A stretch of DNA of 11,302 bases, from assembly GCA_949297205.1 (NCBI GenBank), contig CASFSH010000070.1, positions 1 to 11,302 on the forward strand. The letters are read 5' to 3'. Origin of the DNA: an uncultured Bacillota bacterium. GTDB lineage: Bacteria > Bacillota > Clostridia > UBA1381. Made by a program: the position numbers and the translations under genes. Positions 1 to 6,567 of the stretch are shown piece by piece (the stretch's first letter is position 1; the number at the start of each line of letters is the position of its first letter). The notes under the pieces are model-generated. The model ran no database searches and was not told where the DNA came from. It saw nothing but the letters and a program-made list of their open reading frames with translations.

Positions 1-44
1 CTGAAAAGATTGAAAAGGCCGGTGGAAAGGCAGAGGTGATTTAA
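1..44 (+). CDS. rplO: 50S ribosomal protein L15, C-terminal tail (partial)
   Basis: Codons starting at position 3 read EKIEKAGGKAEVI and then TAA at 42-44. This is the usual C-terminal end of ribosomal protein L15 of the large subunit. The rest of the gene lies upstream of the window. Gene order supports the call, because rplO directly precedes secY in the spc operon of most bacteria. Its stop codon abuts the secY ATG with no bases between, so the two are probably translationally coupled, and the secY ribosome binding site (AGAGGTGA, 32-39) lies inside the last rplO codons. Confidence 0.88.
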   Translation, partial: EKIEKAGGKAEVI

Positions 45-1382
45 ATGTTTTCTACAATAAAAAATGCATTTAAAATCCCGGACCTTAGAAGAAGAATATT
101 TTTCACTTTGATGATGTTGATTGTATTCAGATTCGGAGCACATATTCCCGTTCCGTATCTTGATCCGTCGGCTATGAAAGAATTTCTTGGAGGCGGCGGA
201 TTGGACTTGTTCTCAATGTTTGATGTATTTACAGGTGGCGCATTTTCAAACGCTACCGTAATGGCAATGGGTGTATCTCCTTATATCAACGCGTCAATCA
301 TAGTACAGCTTCTTACTGTTGCAATCCCCGCTTTGGAAAGATTGGCCAAAGAAGGCGTTGAGGGCAGAAAGAAGATAAATAAAATAACAAGATATTTGGG
401 TATTGTACTGGCTTTTGTGCAAGGCTCCGGCCTTTATGTAACACTTCACAATATCGGTGTTGAAAACAATATGACAACGATCGCAAACGAATCGGTTTTA
501 TCATTCTTCGTAATTGTTCTTACATTTACAGCCGGTACCGCATTCATTGTATGGCTGGGTGAATTGATTACCGAAAAAGGATTGGGAAACGGTGTATCGA
601 TGATAATTTATGCCGGTATCGTTTCGGCAATACCATCAGGAGCTTATTCAATATATAAGCAGTATCTTGATCCGGGTGTAATTTCCGTAAAGGGAGTTAT
701 TATATCGGCTGCAATATTGATTGTTGCTATTTTGGCAATTGTATTGGTTGTATTATTCAATACCGCAGAAAGGAAAATACCGGTTCAATACGCAAAGCGT
801 GTTGTAGGAAGAAAAATGTACGGCGGACAGAATACAAACATTCCTATTAAAGTAGTTATGGGCGGAGTTATGCCGATCATCTTCGCATCGAGTATTATGG
901 CATTCCCGGCAACAATTGTCAGATTGGTTACGGGAGGTAATATGCCGCAGACCGGTATATGGAATGATATTTTGGGATGTTTATCTGCAGGATTAAGTAC
1001 TGCATGGTGGACATATGTTGTATATTCGGTATTATACTTCCTGTTAATAATATTCTTCACATATTTCTATTCATCAATTCAGTTCAATCCTATTGAGTTG
1101 GCGAATAATATGAAGAAGTCCGGAGGATACATTCCGGGTTACAGACCGGGTAAGCCTACAAGTGATTTTATATCTAAAGTATCATCAAGACTTAATTTTG
1201 CCGGTGCAATATTCCTGGGAATAATTGCGGTATTACCGATTGTTGTAGGTGCAATATTCGGAATACAGGGATTGCAGATAGGCGGTACTTCACTTCTTAT
1301 CATGGAAGGTGTTGCACTTGAAACGGTACAGCAAATCGAATCACAGATGGTAATGCGTCATTATAAAGGTTTCCTTGAATAA
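45..1382 (+). CDS. secY: SecY, channel subunit of the Sec protein translocase
   Basis: SecY forms the membrane pore of the SecYEG translocon, through which SecA pushes unfolded exported proteins and into which membrane proteins are inserted. The 445-residue product is normal in length and has about ten hydrophobic segments. Recognisable family sequences are the N-terminal IPDLRRRI (11-18), the plug/TM2 region with SPYINASIIVQLL (78-90), the cytoplasmic loop C5 with AERKIPVQYAKR (241-252), and loop C6 with GYIPGYRPG (361-369). Arg367 in C6 corresponds to the SecA-contacting Arg357 of E. coli. The C-terminal ETVQQIESQMVMRHYKGFL is also typical. The ATG directly follows the rplO stop and has AGAGGTGA upstream. 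Its place between rplO and adk is the standard spc-operon order. Both exported proteins in this window (SleB and the SLH protein) would need this channel. Confidence 0.98.
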   Translation: MFSTIKNAFKIPDLRRRIFFTLMMLIVFRFGAHIPVPYLDPSAMKEFLGGGGLDLFSMFDVFTGGAFSNATVMAMGVSPYINASIIVQLLTVAIPALERLAKEGVEGRKKINKITRYLGIVLAFVQGSGLYVTLHNIGVENNMTTIANESVLSFFVIVLTFTAGTAFIVWLGELITEKGLGNGVSMIIYAGIVSAIPSGAYSIYKQYLDPGVISVKGVIISAAILIVAILAIVLVVLFNTAERKIPVQYAKRVVGRKMYGGQNTNIPIKVVMGGVMPIIFASSIMAFPATIVRLVTGGNMPQTGIWNDILGCLSAGLSTAWWTYVVYSVLYFLLIIFFTYFYSSIQFNPIELANNMKKSGGYIPGYRPGKPTSDFISKVSSRLNFAGAIFLGIIAVLPIVVGAIFGIQGLQIGGTSLLIMEGVALETVQQIESQMVMRHYKGFLE

Positions 1383-1415
1383 GACGCTGATTAAATATAG
1401 AAAGGTGGCATTCAC

Positions 1416-2051
1416 ATGAAATTGATTCTGTTAGGTCCTCCGGGAGCCGGAAAAGGAACACAAGCAGAGATATTATCAAAGAGATTGGGTATTGACACAA
1501 TATCAACCGGCGTTATGTTAAGAACTGCCATCAGAGAAGAGACGGAGCTGGGCAAGCTTGCTCAAAGCTATATGAATGAAGGTAAGCTTGTTCCGGATGA
1601 AGTTGTTGTCGGAATAGTTAAGGAACGTTTGCAGCAGGAAGACTGTAAAAAGGGTTTTATTCTTGACGGTTTCCCCAGAACTACGGCACAGGCACAGGCC
1701 CTTACCGAAACGGGCATTGAAATTGACAAGGTATTATCTTTGGAAGTTTCCGATGAAACGATAATTGAAAGATTGTCGGGCAGACGTGAGTGTAAAGAAT
1801 GCGGAACACCGTATCATGTGGTTTACAAACCCTCATCAAAGGGTGATATATGCGATGTGTGCGGAGGAAAGCTTATTCAAAGAGCGGACGATAACGAAGA
1901 AACCGTCAGAAATCGTATTAAAGTATATCACGATCAGACAGAGCCTATAAAAGAATATTATCAGAAAACAGGGAAACTGGTTATAGCATATGGCAAGGAA
2001 GAGCTTGAAGAGACAACTAAAGAAGTTGCTCATGCACTCGGATTGGAATAA
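1416..2051 (+). CDS. adk: Adenylate kinase, zinc-binding long-lid form
   Basis: This cytoplasmic enzyme interconverts ATP + AMP and 2 ADP and so balances adenine nucleotide pools. The 211-residue protein has the P-loop GPPGAGKGT at 7-15, the AMP-binding segment beginning STGVMLR (30-36), and the DGFPRT motif (84-89) of the NMP-kinase core. The lid domain holds two CxxC pairs, C126/C129 and C146/C149, which form the four-cysteine zinc site common in Gram-positive adenylate kinases; the enteric enzymes lack it. Translation starts at the ATG 33 bases after secY, with AAAGGTGG at 1401-1408 as ribosome binding site. The secY-adk-map order is classical for Firmicutes, and no separate promoter is apparent. 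Confidence 0.98.
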   Translation: MKLILLGPPGAGKGTQAEILSKRLGIDTISTGVMLRTAIREETELGKLAQSYMNEGKLVPDEVVVGIVKERLQQEDCKKGFILDGFPRTTAQAQALTETGIEIDKVLSLEVSDETIIERLSGRRECKECGTPYHVVYKPSSKGDICDVCGGKLIQRADDNEETVRNRIKVYHDQTEPIKEYYQKTGKLVIAYGKEELEETTKEVAHALGLE

Positions 2052-2065
2052 ACGGTGATTGTTAT

Positions 2066-2812
2066 ATGATTACAATTAAGTCAAGAACAGAAATTGAAAA
2101 GATGCGTGCGGCGGGAAAGATAACCGGAGATGTTTTAAAAGTAATTGAACAGCATATAAAGCCGGGTGTATCCACTGCATATCTTGATAAAATAGCACGT
2201 GATTATATAGCTTCACACGGAGCAACGCCATCCTTCCTTAACTATAACGGCTTTCCTGCCGGAATATGTGCTTCCCCAAATGATTGGGTTGTGCATGGTA
2301 TTCCTTCAAAGGATATAATATTGGCTGACGGAGATATAATCAGTATTGACGTCGGTGCATGTAAGGATGGTTATCACGGTGATGCTGCGAGAACCTATCC
2401 GGTCGGAAAAATTTCGGCTGAGGCACAGCGTTTGATCGATGTTACAAAACAAAGTTTTTTTGAAGGAATAAAATATGCTGTGCATGGAGCAAAGCTCGGA
2501 GATGTTTCAGCAGCAATTCAGGAATATGTTGAATCTAATGGTTATTCCGTTGTCAGAGATCTTGTGGGACACGGAATAGGAAAGAATATGCATGAAGACC
2601 CTAATGTGCCGAATTTCGGACATAAGGGAAGAGGTTTGAAACTCGCATCGGGTATGACATTGGCGATTGAACCTATGGTTAATGCCGGAGGGTATGAAGT
2701 TTGTGTTTTGGATGATGACTGGACTGTTGTAACAGAAGACGGCAGTTTATCTGCACATTATGAAAATACAATATTAATCAAACAAGGTGAATGTGAAATA
2801 TTGACACTGTGA
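2066..2812 (+). CDS. map: Methionine aminopeptidase, type I
   Basis: The enzyme removes the N-terminal methionine from nascent proteins whose second residue is small. The 248-residue protein has the pita-bread fold signature with all five metal ligands in place: D95 (in SIDVG), D106 (in GDAART), H169 (in GHGIG), E202 (in IEPM) and E233 (in HYENT). H77 in VVHGIP matches the conserved substrate-side histidine. It has no N-terminal zinc-finger extension, so it is the short bacterial type Ia form. The ATG lies 14 bases after the adk stop and has only a modest ribosome binding site (GGTGA, 2054-2058), which fits reinitiation from adk. The stop codon TGA overlaps the Shine-Dalgarno sequence of the next gene. 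Confidence 0.98.
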   Translation: MITIKSRTEIEKMRAAGKITGDVLKVIEQHIKPGVSTAYLDKIARDYIASHGATPSFLNYNGFPAGICASPNDWVVHGIPSKDIILADGDIISIDVGACKDGYHGDAARTYPVGKISAEAQRLIDVTKQSFFEGIKYAVHGAKLGDVSAAIQEYVESNGYSVVRDLVGHGIGKNMHEDPNVPNFGHKGRGLKLASGMTLAIEPMVNAGGYEVCVLDDDWTVVTEDGSLSAHYENTILIKQGECEILTL

Positions 2813-2822
2813 GGTGAATATT

Positions 2823-3074
2823 GTGGAAATAACTGCAGGATCCGTCGTTTATTCAAAAGCCGGACGAGATAAAGGAAAAAAATTTTTGGTGTTATCTTTG
2901 GAAAATAACTTTGCTTATATTGCCGATGGTGATTTAAGAAGGGTTGCAAAGGCCAAAAAGAAAAAATTAATGCATCTGCAAAAAACCAATTGTGTTTTTG
3001 AAATCGAAGATGATATAACCGATTCCGGGGTTCGTAAATTATTGGCACGGTATAAACCGGTTCAGAAAAGTTGA
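2823..3074 (+). CDS. KOW-domain RNA-binding protein (eL14-like, clostridial)
   Basis: This is a small basic protein of 83 residues of the KOW-domain family found between map and infA in many Clostridia; its function is not established. Residues 4-24 (TAGSVVYSKAGRDKGKKFLVL) carry the KOW signature, a small beta-barrel strand-loop with the conserved glycine pair, as also seen in eukaryal/archaeal eL14. A lysine-rich patch AKAKKKK lies at 42-48, and HLQKT at 51-55 resembles that family. I chose the GTG at 2823 rather than the in-frame GTG at 2814, because the Shine-Dalgarno GAGGTGA (2811-2817) overlaps the earlier codon and is well spaced for the later one. The site overlaps the map stop, and the gene ends 14 bases before infA. 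The setting suggests a role on the ribosome or in translation, which is an inference. Confidence 0.88.
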   Translation: MEITAGSVVYSKAGRDKGKKFLVLSLENNFAYIADGDLRRVAKAKKKKLMHLQKTNCVFEIEDDITDSGVRKLLARYKPVQKS

Positions 3075-3088
3075 AGGAGGGTATTTCT

Positions 3089-3307
3089 TTGGCTAAAGAT
3101 GATGTTTTGGAATTGGAAGGTACGGTTGTGGAAACCTTACCTAATGCAATGTTTAAAGTAGAGCTTGAGAATGGTCATCAGATATTGGCTCATATTTCAG
3201 GCAAATTGAGAATGAACTTCATAAAAATTCTTCCCGGAGATAAAGTGACGATTGAAATGTCACCATATGATTTGTCACGAGGCAGAATTACTTGGAGATC
3301 AAAATAA
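3089..3307 (+). CDS. infA: Translation initiation factor IF-1
   Basis: IF-1 binds the A site of the 30S subunit and assists IF-2 and IF-3 in forming the initiation complex. The 72-residue product, starting MAKDDVLELEGTV, has exactly the usual family length and is a single S1-type OB fold. The typical sequence HISGKLRMNFI lies at 42-52, followed by GDKVTIEMSPYDLSRGRI. The start is TTG at 3089, with AGGAGG (3075-3080) eight bases upstream. An earlier in-frame TTG at 3071 would add six residues not seen in the family, would overlap the stop of the KOW gene and lacks its own ribosome binding site, so I rejected it. The gene sits in the normal map-(KOW)-infA-rpmJ order. Confidence 0.97.
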   Translation: MAKDDVLELEGTVVETLPNAMFKVELENGHQILAHISGKLRMNFIKILPGDKVTIEMSPYDLSRGRITWRSK

Positions 3308-3320
3308 GGAGGTAATTATA

Positions 3321-3434
3321 ATGAAAGTACGTCCATCAGTAAAACCAATTTGCGAAAAATGTAAAATAATTAAGAGAAAAGGCAAAATTATGGTTATCTG
3401 TGAAAATCCTAAGCATAAGCAAAAACAAGGCTGA
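3321..3434 (+). CDS. rpmJ: 50S ribosomal protein L36, zinc-binding form
   Basis: L36 is the smallest protein of the large ribosomal subunit. The 37 residues begin MKVRPSVKPICEKCKII and contain the complete zinc ligand set C11, C14, C27 and H32. This makes it the zinc-containing (C+) form and not the zinc-free paralogue that some bacteria induce in zinc starvation. The ATG at 3321 follows the ribosome binding site AAGGAGGT (3306-3313), which overlaps the end of infA. A longer open frame beginning at 3252 inside infA is not credible, since the family starts at MKVR. It is followed by the only sizeable gap in the ribosomal cluster. Confidence 0.97.
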   Translation: MKVRPSVKPICEKCKIIKRKGKIMVICENPKHKQKQG

Positions 3435-3591
3435 TGTTTACCGGATTGGGTATCAGACACACTTAATCAGTTAATTACTTATCAAAGGTGCGGCTGCCGT
3501 GAAATTTGCTCATTCACGGTTCTTGGGTAAGTTTTAAATATTATAAACAAAAGTTTTAACAGTTTGATATTTTATATACGGAGGTGTAAGA
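3435..3591 (+). promoter_or_regulatory. rpmJ-rpsM intergenic leader with stem-loop
   Basis: This 157-base gap is much longer than the other spacers of the cluster, which run from 0 to 60 bases. It contains a perfect 7-bp hairpin, CCGTGAA (3497-3503) pairing with TTCACGG (3513-3519), with a 9-base loop. No run of T follows, so it is not an ordinary intrinsic terminator. A heptamer TTGGGTA occurs twice, at 3446-3452 and 3523-3529. I found no convincing -35/-10 pair. In enteric bacteria the leader just upstream of rpsM is where S4 represses the alpha operon, so an autoregulatory or RNA-processing role here is possible, but it is inferred from position only. Confidence 0.4.
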
Positions 3592-3960
3592 ATGGCAAGA
3601 ATCGCAGGTATTGATTTACCGAGAGAAAAAAGAGTTGAAGTTGGCTTGACCTATATATATGGTATCGGTTTACCGAGCTCTCAGAAGATTTTGGCTAAAA
3701 CAGGTATAAATCCTGATACAAGAGTCAAGGATTTAACCGATGATGAAATTAATAAATTAAGAGAAGTTATCGACTCTGAATTTACTGTTGAAGGTGATTT
3801 AAGACGTCAAATTGCTTTGGACATCAAGAGATTGATGGAAATCGGCTGTTACAGAGGAGTTCGTCACAGAAAAGGACTTCCTGTAAGAGGTCAAAATACC
3901 AAAAATAATGCAAGAACCAGAAAAGGTCCTGCAAAGACAATGGCTAATAAGAAAAAATAA
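3592..3960 (+). CDS. rpsM: 30S ribosomal protein S13
   Basis: S13 sits in the head of the small subunit and contacts the P-site tRNA and the large subunit through bridge B1. The 122-residue protein begins MARIAGIDLPREKRVEVGLTY and continues with the helix-hairpin-helix-like YGIG segment. It ends with the typical basic tail from about residue 88, RHRKGLPVRGQ followed by a stretch rich in N, R and K. Length and composition are normal. The ATG has GGAGGTG (3581-3587) five to six bases upstream. It is the first gene of the alpha-operon block rpsM-rpsK-rpsD-rpoA-rplQ and follows the leader gap described separately. Confidence 0.98.
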   Translation: MARIAGIDLPREKRVEVGLTYIYGIGLPSSQKILAKTGINPDTRVKDLTDDEINKLREVIDSEFTVEGDLRRQIALDIKRLMEIGCYRGVRHRKGLPVRGQNTKNNARTRKGPAKTMANKKK

Positions 3961-3981
3961 TAAAGGAGGTACTGAACTCAA

Positions 3982-4380
3982 ATGGCAAAAGTAGCAAAGA
4001 AAACGACTCGTACAAGACGTCGTGACAGAAAAAATATTGAGAAGGGTGCGGCACACATTCGCTCAACATTTAATAACACAATAGTTACTATCACAGATAC
4101 AGCAGGAAATGCTTTATCATGGGCCAGTGCCGGTGGTTTAGGCTTCCGTGGTTCAAGAAAAAGCACACCGTTTGCAGCACAGACTGCAGCAGAAACAGCT
4201 GCAAAAGCTGCTATGGAACATGGCTTAAAAACTGTTGAAGTATATGTAAAAGGCCCTGGCGCAGGCAGAGAAGCTGCAATCAGAGCATTACAGGTAGCAG
4301 GTCTTGAAGTTAGCATGATTAAAGATGTTACTCCGATACCTCATAACGGATGCAGACCGCCGAAAAGAAGACGTGTTTGA
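3982..4380 (+). CDS. rpsK: 30S ribosomal protein S11
   Basis: S11 lies on the platform of the 30S subunit, near the Shine-Dalgarno helix and the E site. The product of 132 residues has the basic N-terminal tail (KKTTRTRRRDRKN), then AAHIRSTFNNTIVTITD (24-40), GFRGSRKSTPFAAQ (55-68), KGPGAGREAAIRAL, and the conserved C-terminus DVTPIPHNGCRPPKRRRV. All are hallmarks of bacterial S11. Its ribosome binding site AAAGGAGGT (3962-3970) lies just after the rpsM stop, giving a 21-base spacer. The family often has modified residues at the start of the mature protein, which cannot be judged from DNA. Confidence 0.98.
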   Translation: MAKVAKKTTRTRRRDRKNIEKGAAHIRSTFNNTIVTITDTAGNALSWASAGGLGFRGSRKSTPFAAQTAAETAAKAAMEHGLKTVEVYVKGPGAGREAAIRALQVAGLEVSMIKDVTPIPHNGCRPPKRRRV

Positions 4381-4422
4381 TTGTTATACTATTATGTTTT
4401 AGTTGAAGGAGGTTAATTTAGC

Positions 4423-5016
4423 ATGGCTAAAAATATGCAGCCCATTTTAAAAAGATGCAGAACTTTAGGCATTGAACCCGGTACTATGGGTGTTGACAAA
4501 AAGTCAAACAAAAACCCAAAGCAAAGCAGAAAGAAAATGTCTGAGTACGGCTTGCAGTTAAATGAGAAGCAAAAGGTTAAATTTATTTACGGTGTACTTG
4601 AAAAACAATTCCGTAAATATTATGTTATGGCGACAAAGAAAAATGGTATTACTGGTGAAATGTTATTACAAATACTTGAAACCAGACTTGATAACGTAAT
4701 ATTCAGATTGGGACTTGCAAACACAAGACGTGAAGCAAGACAAATAGTAAACCATGGACATATTCTTGTTAATGGTAAAAAAGTTGATATCCCATCATAT
4801 TTAGTTAAACCCGGAGAAGTTATATCTGTAAGGGAAAAATCAAAATCATCACCAAGAATAAAGGAAATTGTTGAAACAAATGCATCAAGAATTGTTCCTG
4901 ATTGGTTGGATATGGATAAAAATACGCTTACAGGTAAGGTTGTAGCTTTACCGAACAGAGATCACATTGATTACGAAGTAGAAGAACATTTGATCGTCGA
5001 ATTGTATTCTAAGTAA
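4423..5016 (+). CDS. rpsD: 30S ribosomal protein S4, zinc-free form
   Basis: S4 is a primary 16S rRNA-binding protein that nucleates 30S assembly, and in several bacteria it represses translation of its own operon. The 197-residue product has the N-terminal helical region with QSRKKMSEYGLQLNEKQKVK (34-53), then the S4 RNA-binding domain at about 88-150 (TRLDNVIFRLG, TRREARQIVNHGHILVNGKK). The end, VEEHLIVELYSK, is typical. The N-terminal zinc knuckle of many S4 proteins is missing: only one cysteine (C12) is present, so this is the C-minus type. Ribosome binding site GAAGGAGGT (4405-4413). In Bacillus rpsD is elsewhere on the chromosome; its place inside the alpha operon here matches Clostridia and enteric bacteria. 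Confidence 0.97.
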   Translation: MAKNMQPILKRCRTLGIEPGTMGVDKKSNKNPKQSRKKMSEYGLQLNEKQKVKFIYGVLEKQFRKYYVMATKKNGITGEMLLQILETRLDNVIFRLGLANTRREARQIVNHGHILVNGKKVDIPSYLVKPGEVISVREKSKSSPRIKEIVETNASRIVPDWLDMDKNTLTGKVVALPNRDHIDYEVEEHLIVELYSK

Positions 5017-5076
5017 TAATGTTATCACCCTCGGTAAGTGGAATGGTTGCATGAATATGTTAAGGAGGGTTTCAAA

Positions 5077-6021
5077 ATGATAGAGATGGAAAAGCCCAAT
5101 ATTGAATGTACACAATTAACAGGTAATTACGGAAAATTTGTTGTTACCCCGCTTGAACGCGGATATGGTACAACTTTAGGCAATTCATTGCGCAGAATAT
5201 TATTGTCATCTTTACCGGGAGCTGCGGCTACCTCGGTAAAGATAGACGGTGTTTTGCATGAGTTTTCTACAATTCCGGGAGTCAAAGAGGATGTAACTGA
5301 GATTATTCTCAATATAAAGAAGTTATCTTTAAAATTACACTCTGATTTACCGAAGACTGTTTATATTGAAGCTAAGGGTGCCTGCGAAATTACCGCAGGA
5401 GATATTAAAGCGGATGCAGATGTAGAAATATTTAATCCGGATTTACACATTGCAACGTTAAATGAAGATGCAAACTTGTATATGGAGATTACTTTATCCG
5501 GCGGAAGGGGTTATGTATCGGCTGAAAGAAATAAGCAGTATATGCAGCCGCCTGTAGGAGTTATCGCAATAGATTCTATATATACACCCGTAACAAAGGT
5601 TAATTACTCCGTAGAAAATACTCGTGTCGGACAATATATTGACAGAGAAACGCTCTCTGTTGAGGTTTGGACAAACGGAACAATAAAACCGGATGAAGCA
5701 ATCAGCTTATCTGCTAAGGTTATGAATGATTTATTAAGATTGTTTATAGATCTTTCGGATGAAGCTAAAAATACGGAAATAATCGTTGAAAAAGAAGAAA
5801 GTAAGAAGGAAAAGGTATTGGAAATGACCATAGAAGAATTGGATCTTTCCGTTCGTTCTTACAATTGTTTAAAGCGTGCCGGTATTAACACGGTTGAAGA
5901 TCTTATCAATAATTCCGAAGAAGATATGATGAAGGTCAGAAATCTCGGAAGAAAGTCGCTTGAAGAAGTTATTAACAAGTTACATGGATTAGGACTTGCC
6001 CTTAAAAAGGAAGAAGAATAA
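5077..6021 (+). CDS. rpoA: DNA-directed RNA polymerase alpha subunit
   Basis: Alpha dimerises to scaffold assembly of RNA polymerase, and its C-terminal domain contacts UP elements and activators. The 314-residue protein has the N-terminal domain (about 1-228), with PLERGYGTTLGNSLRRILLSS (25-45) at the dimer interface and GVKEDVTEIILNIK (68-81). An acidic and lysine-rich linker (about 235-247) leads to the C-terminal domain, with LDLSVRSYNCLKRAGI (255-270) and VRNLGRKSLEEV (287-298). R260 and N263 match the DNA-contacting R265 and N268 of E. coli. I chose the ATG at 5077 because AGGAGG (5063-5068) lies eight bases upstream and the protein then has normal length. A frame start at GTG 5038 would add 13 residues running through that ribosome binding site. 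Confidence 0.98.
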   Translation: MIEMEKPNIECTQLTGNYGKFVVTPLERGYGTTLGNSLRRILLSSLPGAAATSVKIDGVLHEFSTIPGVKEDVTEIILNIKKLSLKLHSDLPKTVYIEAKGACEITAGDIKADADVEIFNPDLHIATLNEDANLYMEITLSGGRGYVSAERNKQYMQPPVGVIAIDSIYTPVTKVNYSVENTRVGQYIDRETLSVEVWTNGTIKPDEAISLSAKVMNDLLRLFIDLSDEAKNTEIIVEKEESKKEKVLEMTIEELDLSVRSYNCLKRAGINTVEDLINNSEEDMMKVRNLGRKSLEEVINKLHGLGLALKKEEE

Positions 6022-6052
6022 TTCTTTGCATTATGAAAGGAGGTAATGTATA

Positions 6053-6394
6053 ATGCCGGGAACAAGAAAATTAAATCTCCCAACAGACCAAAGAATGGCT
6101 CTTTTGAGAAATATGGTAACAAGTTTGTTGGAAAACGGTAAAATAGAAACAACAGAAACAAGAGCAAAGGAAGCAAGAAGTTTGGCTGAAAAGATGATCA
6201 CTCTTGGTAAGACAAATACACTGCATTCACGCCGTCAGGCTTTGGCATTTATTACAAAGGAAGATGTTGTAACAAAATTGTTTGCAGAAATAGCTCCTAA
6301 GTATACTGACAGAAACGGCGGATATACAAGAATAATCAAAACAGGACCTCGCCGTGGTGACGCAGCTCCGATGGCTATTGTTGAATTGGTTTGA
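6053..6394 (+). CDS. rplQ: 50S ribosomal protein L17
   Basis: L17 binds 23S rRNA near the polypeptide exit tunnel. The 113-residue product shows the family features: TRKLNLPTDQRMALLRNMV at 4-22, ENGKIETTETRAKEARSLAEK, then a C-terminal half with YTDRNGGYTRIIKTGPRRGDAAPMAIVEL. Length is normal for the short bacterial form. The ATG follows AAAGGAGGT (6036-6044). As in most bacteria it is the last gene of the alpha operon, and a strong intrinsic terminator follows 38 bases after its stop. Confidence 0.98.
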   Translation: MPGTRKLNLPTDQRMALLRNMVTSLLENGKIETTETRAKEARSLAEKMITLGKTNTLHSRRQALAFITKEDVVTKLFAEIAPKYTDRNGGYTRIIKTGPRRGDAAPMAIVELV

Positions 6395-6431
6395 TTTTAA
6401 AATTATTTAATTTTCAGATTATATAGAAATT

Positions 6432-6463
6432 TACGGTGATATTTAATATTGCCGTATTTTTTT
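6432..6463 (+). terminator. Intrinsic terminator at the end of the ribosomal operon
   Basis: TACGG (6432-6436) pairs with CCGTA (6452-6456). The stem continues inward through two G-T wobbles into ATATT/AATAT, leaving a short AT loop. Seven T follow at once (6457-6463), and a further T-rich stretch comes after. This is a textbook rho-independent terminator for the rplQ transcript. It separates the ribosomal cluster from the next promoter, which starts 20 bases further on. Confidence 0.85.
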
Positions 6464-6482
6464 GATTTTTTGAGTGAATATA

Positions 6483-6511
6483 TTTACCTTATATACATTT
6501 TGTGATATAAT
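6483..6511 (+). promoter_or_regulatory. Sigma-A promoter with extended -10 for the isomerase gene
   Basis: A -35 box TTTACC (6483-6488) is separated by exactly 17 bases from a perfect -10 box TATAAT (6506-6511). TG at 6503-6504 makes it an extended -10. Transcription would start near 6518, giving a 5' leader of about 50 bases before the ATG at 6568. It lies directly after the ribosomal-operon terminator, which shows that the next gene is transcribed on its own. Confidence 0.78.
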
Positions 6512-6567
6512 ATGGTACAATAAAGCAAAAAAAGTTATGAAAAATCATTTCAGAAAGGAAGATACAT

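Noticed and set aside
3071..3088. Earlier TTG start for infA
   Set aside because: It overlaps the preceding stop, has no ribosome binding site, and would make IF-1 longer than its usual 72 residues.
3252..3320. Upstream extension of rpmJ inside infA
   Set aside because: It is out of frame within infA, and L36 always begins at MKVR, which has its own ribosome binding site here.
3519..3547. Possible promoter upstream of rpsM (TATAAA 3542-3547)
   Set aside because: No acceptable -35 box lies 16-18 bases upstream, and AT-rich sequence gives such -10-like hexamers by chance.
3978..4316. Open frame of 112 codons on the minus strand opposite rpsK
   Set aside because: It is a mirror of the alanine- and arginine-rich S11 coding sequence, with no ribosome binding site of note and no family resemblance.
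5038..5076. Earlier GTG start for rpoA
   Set aside because: The 13 added residues run through the Shine-Dalgarno sequence and are absent from the family; the ATG at 5077 fits better.
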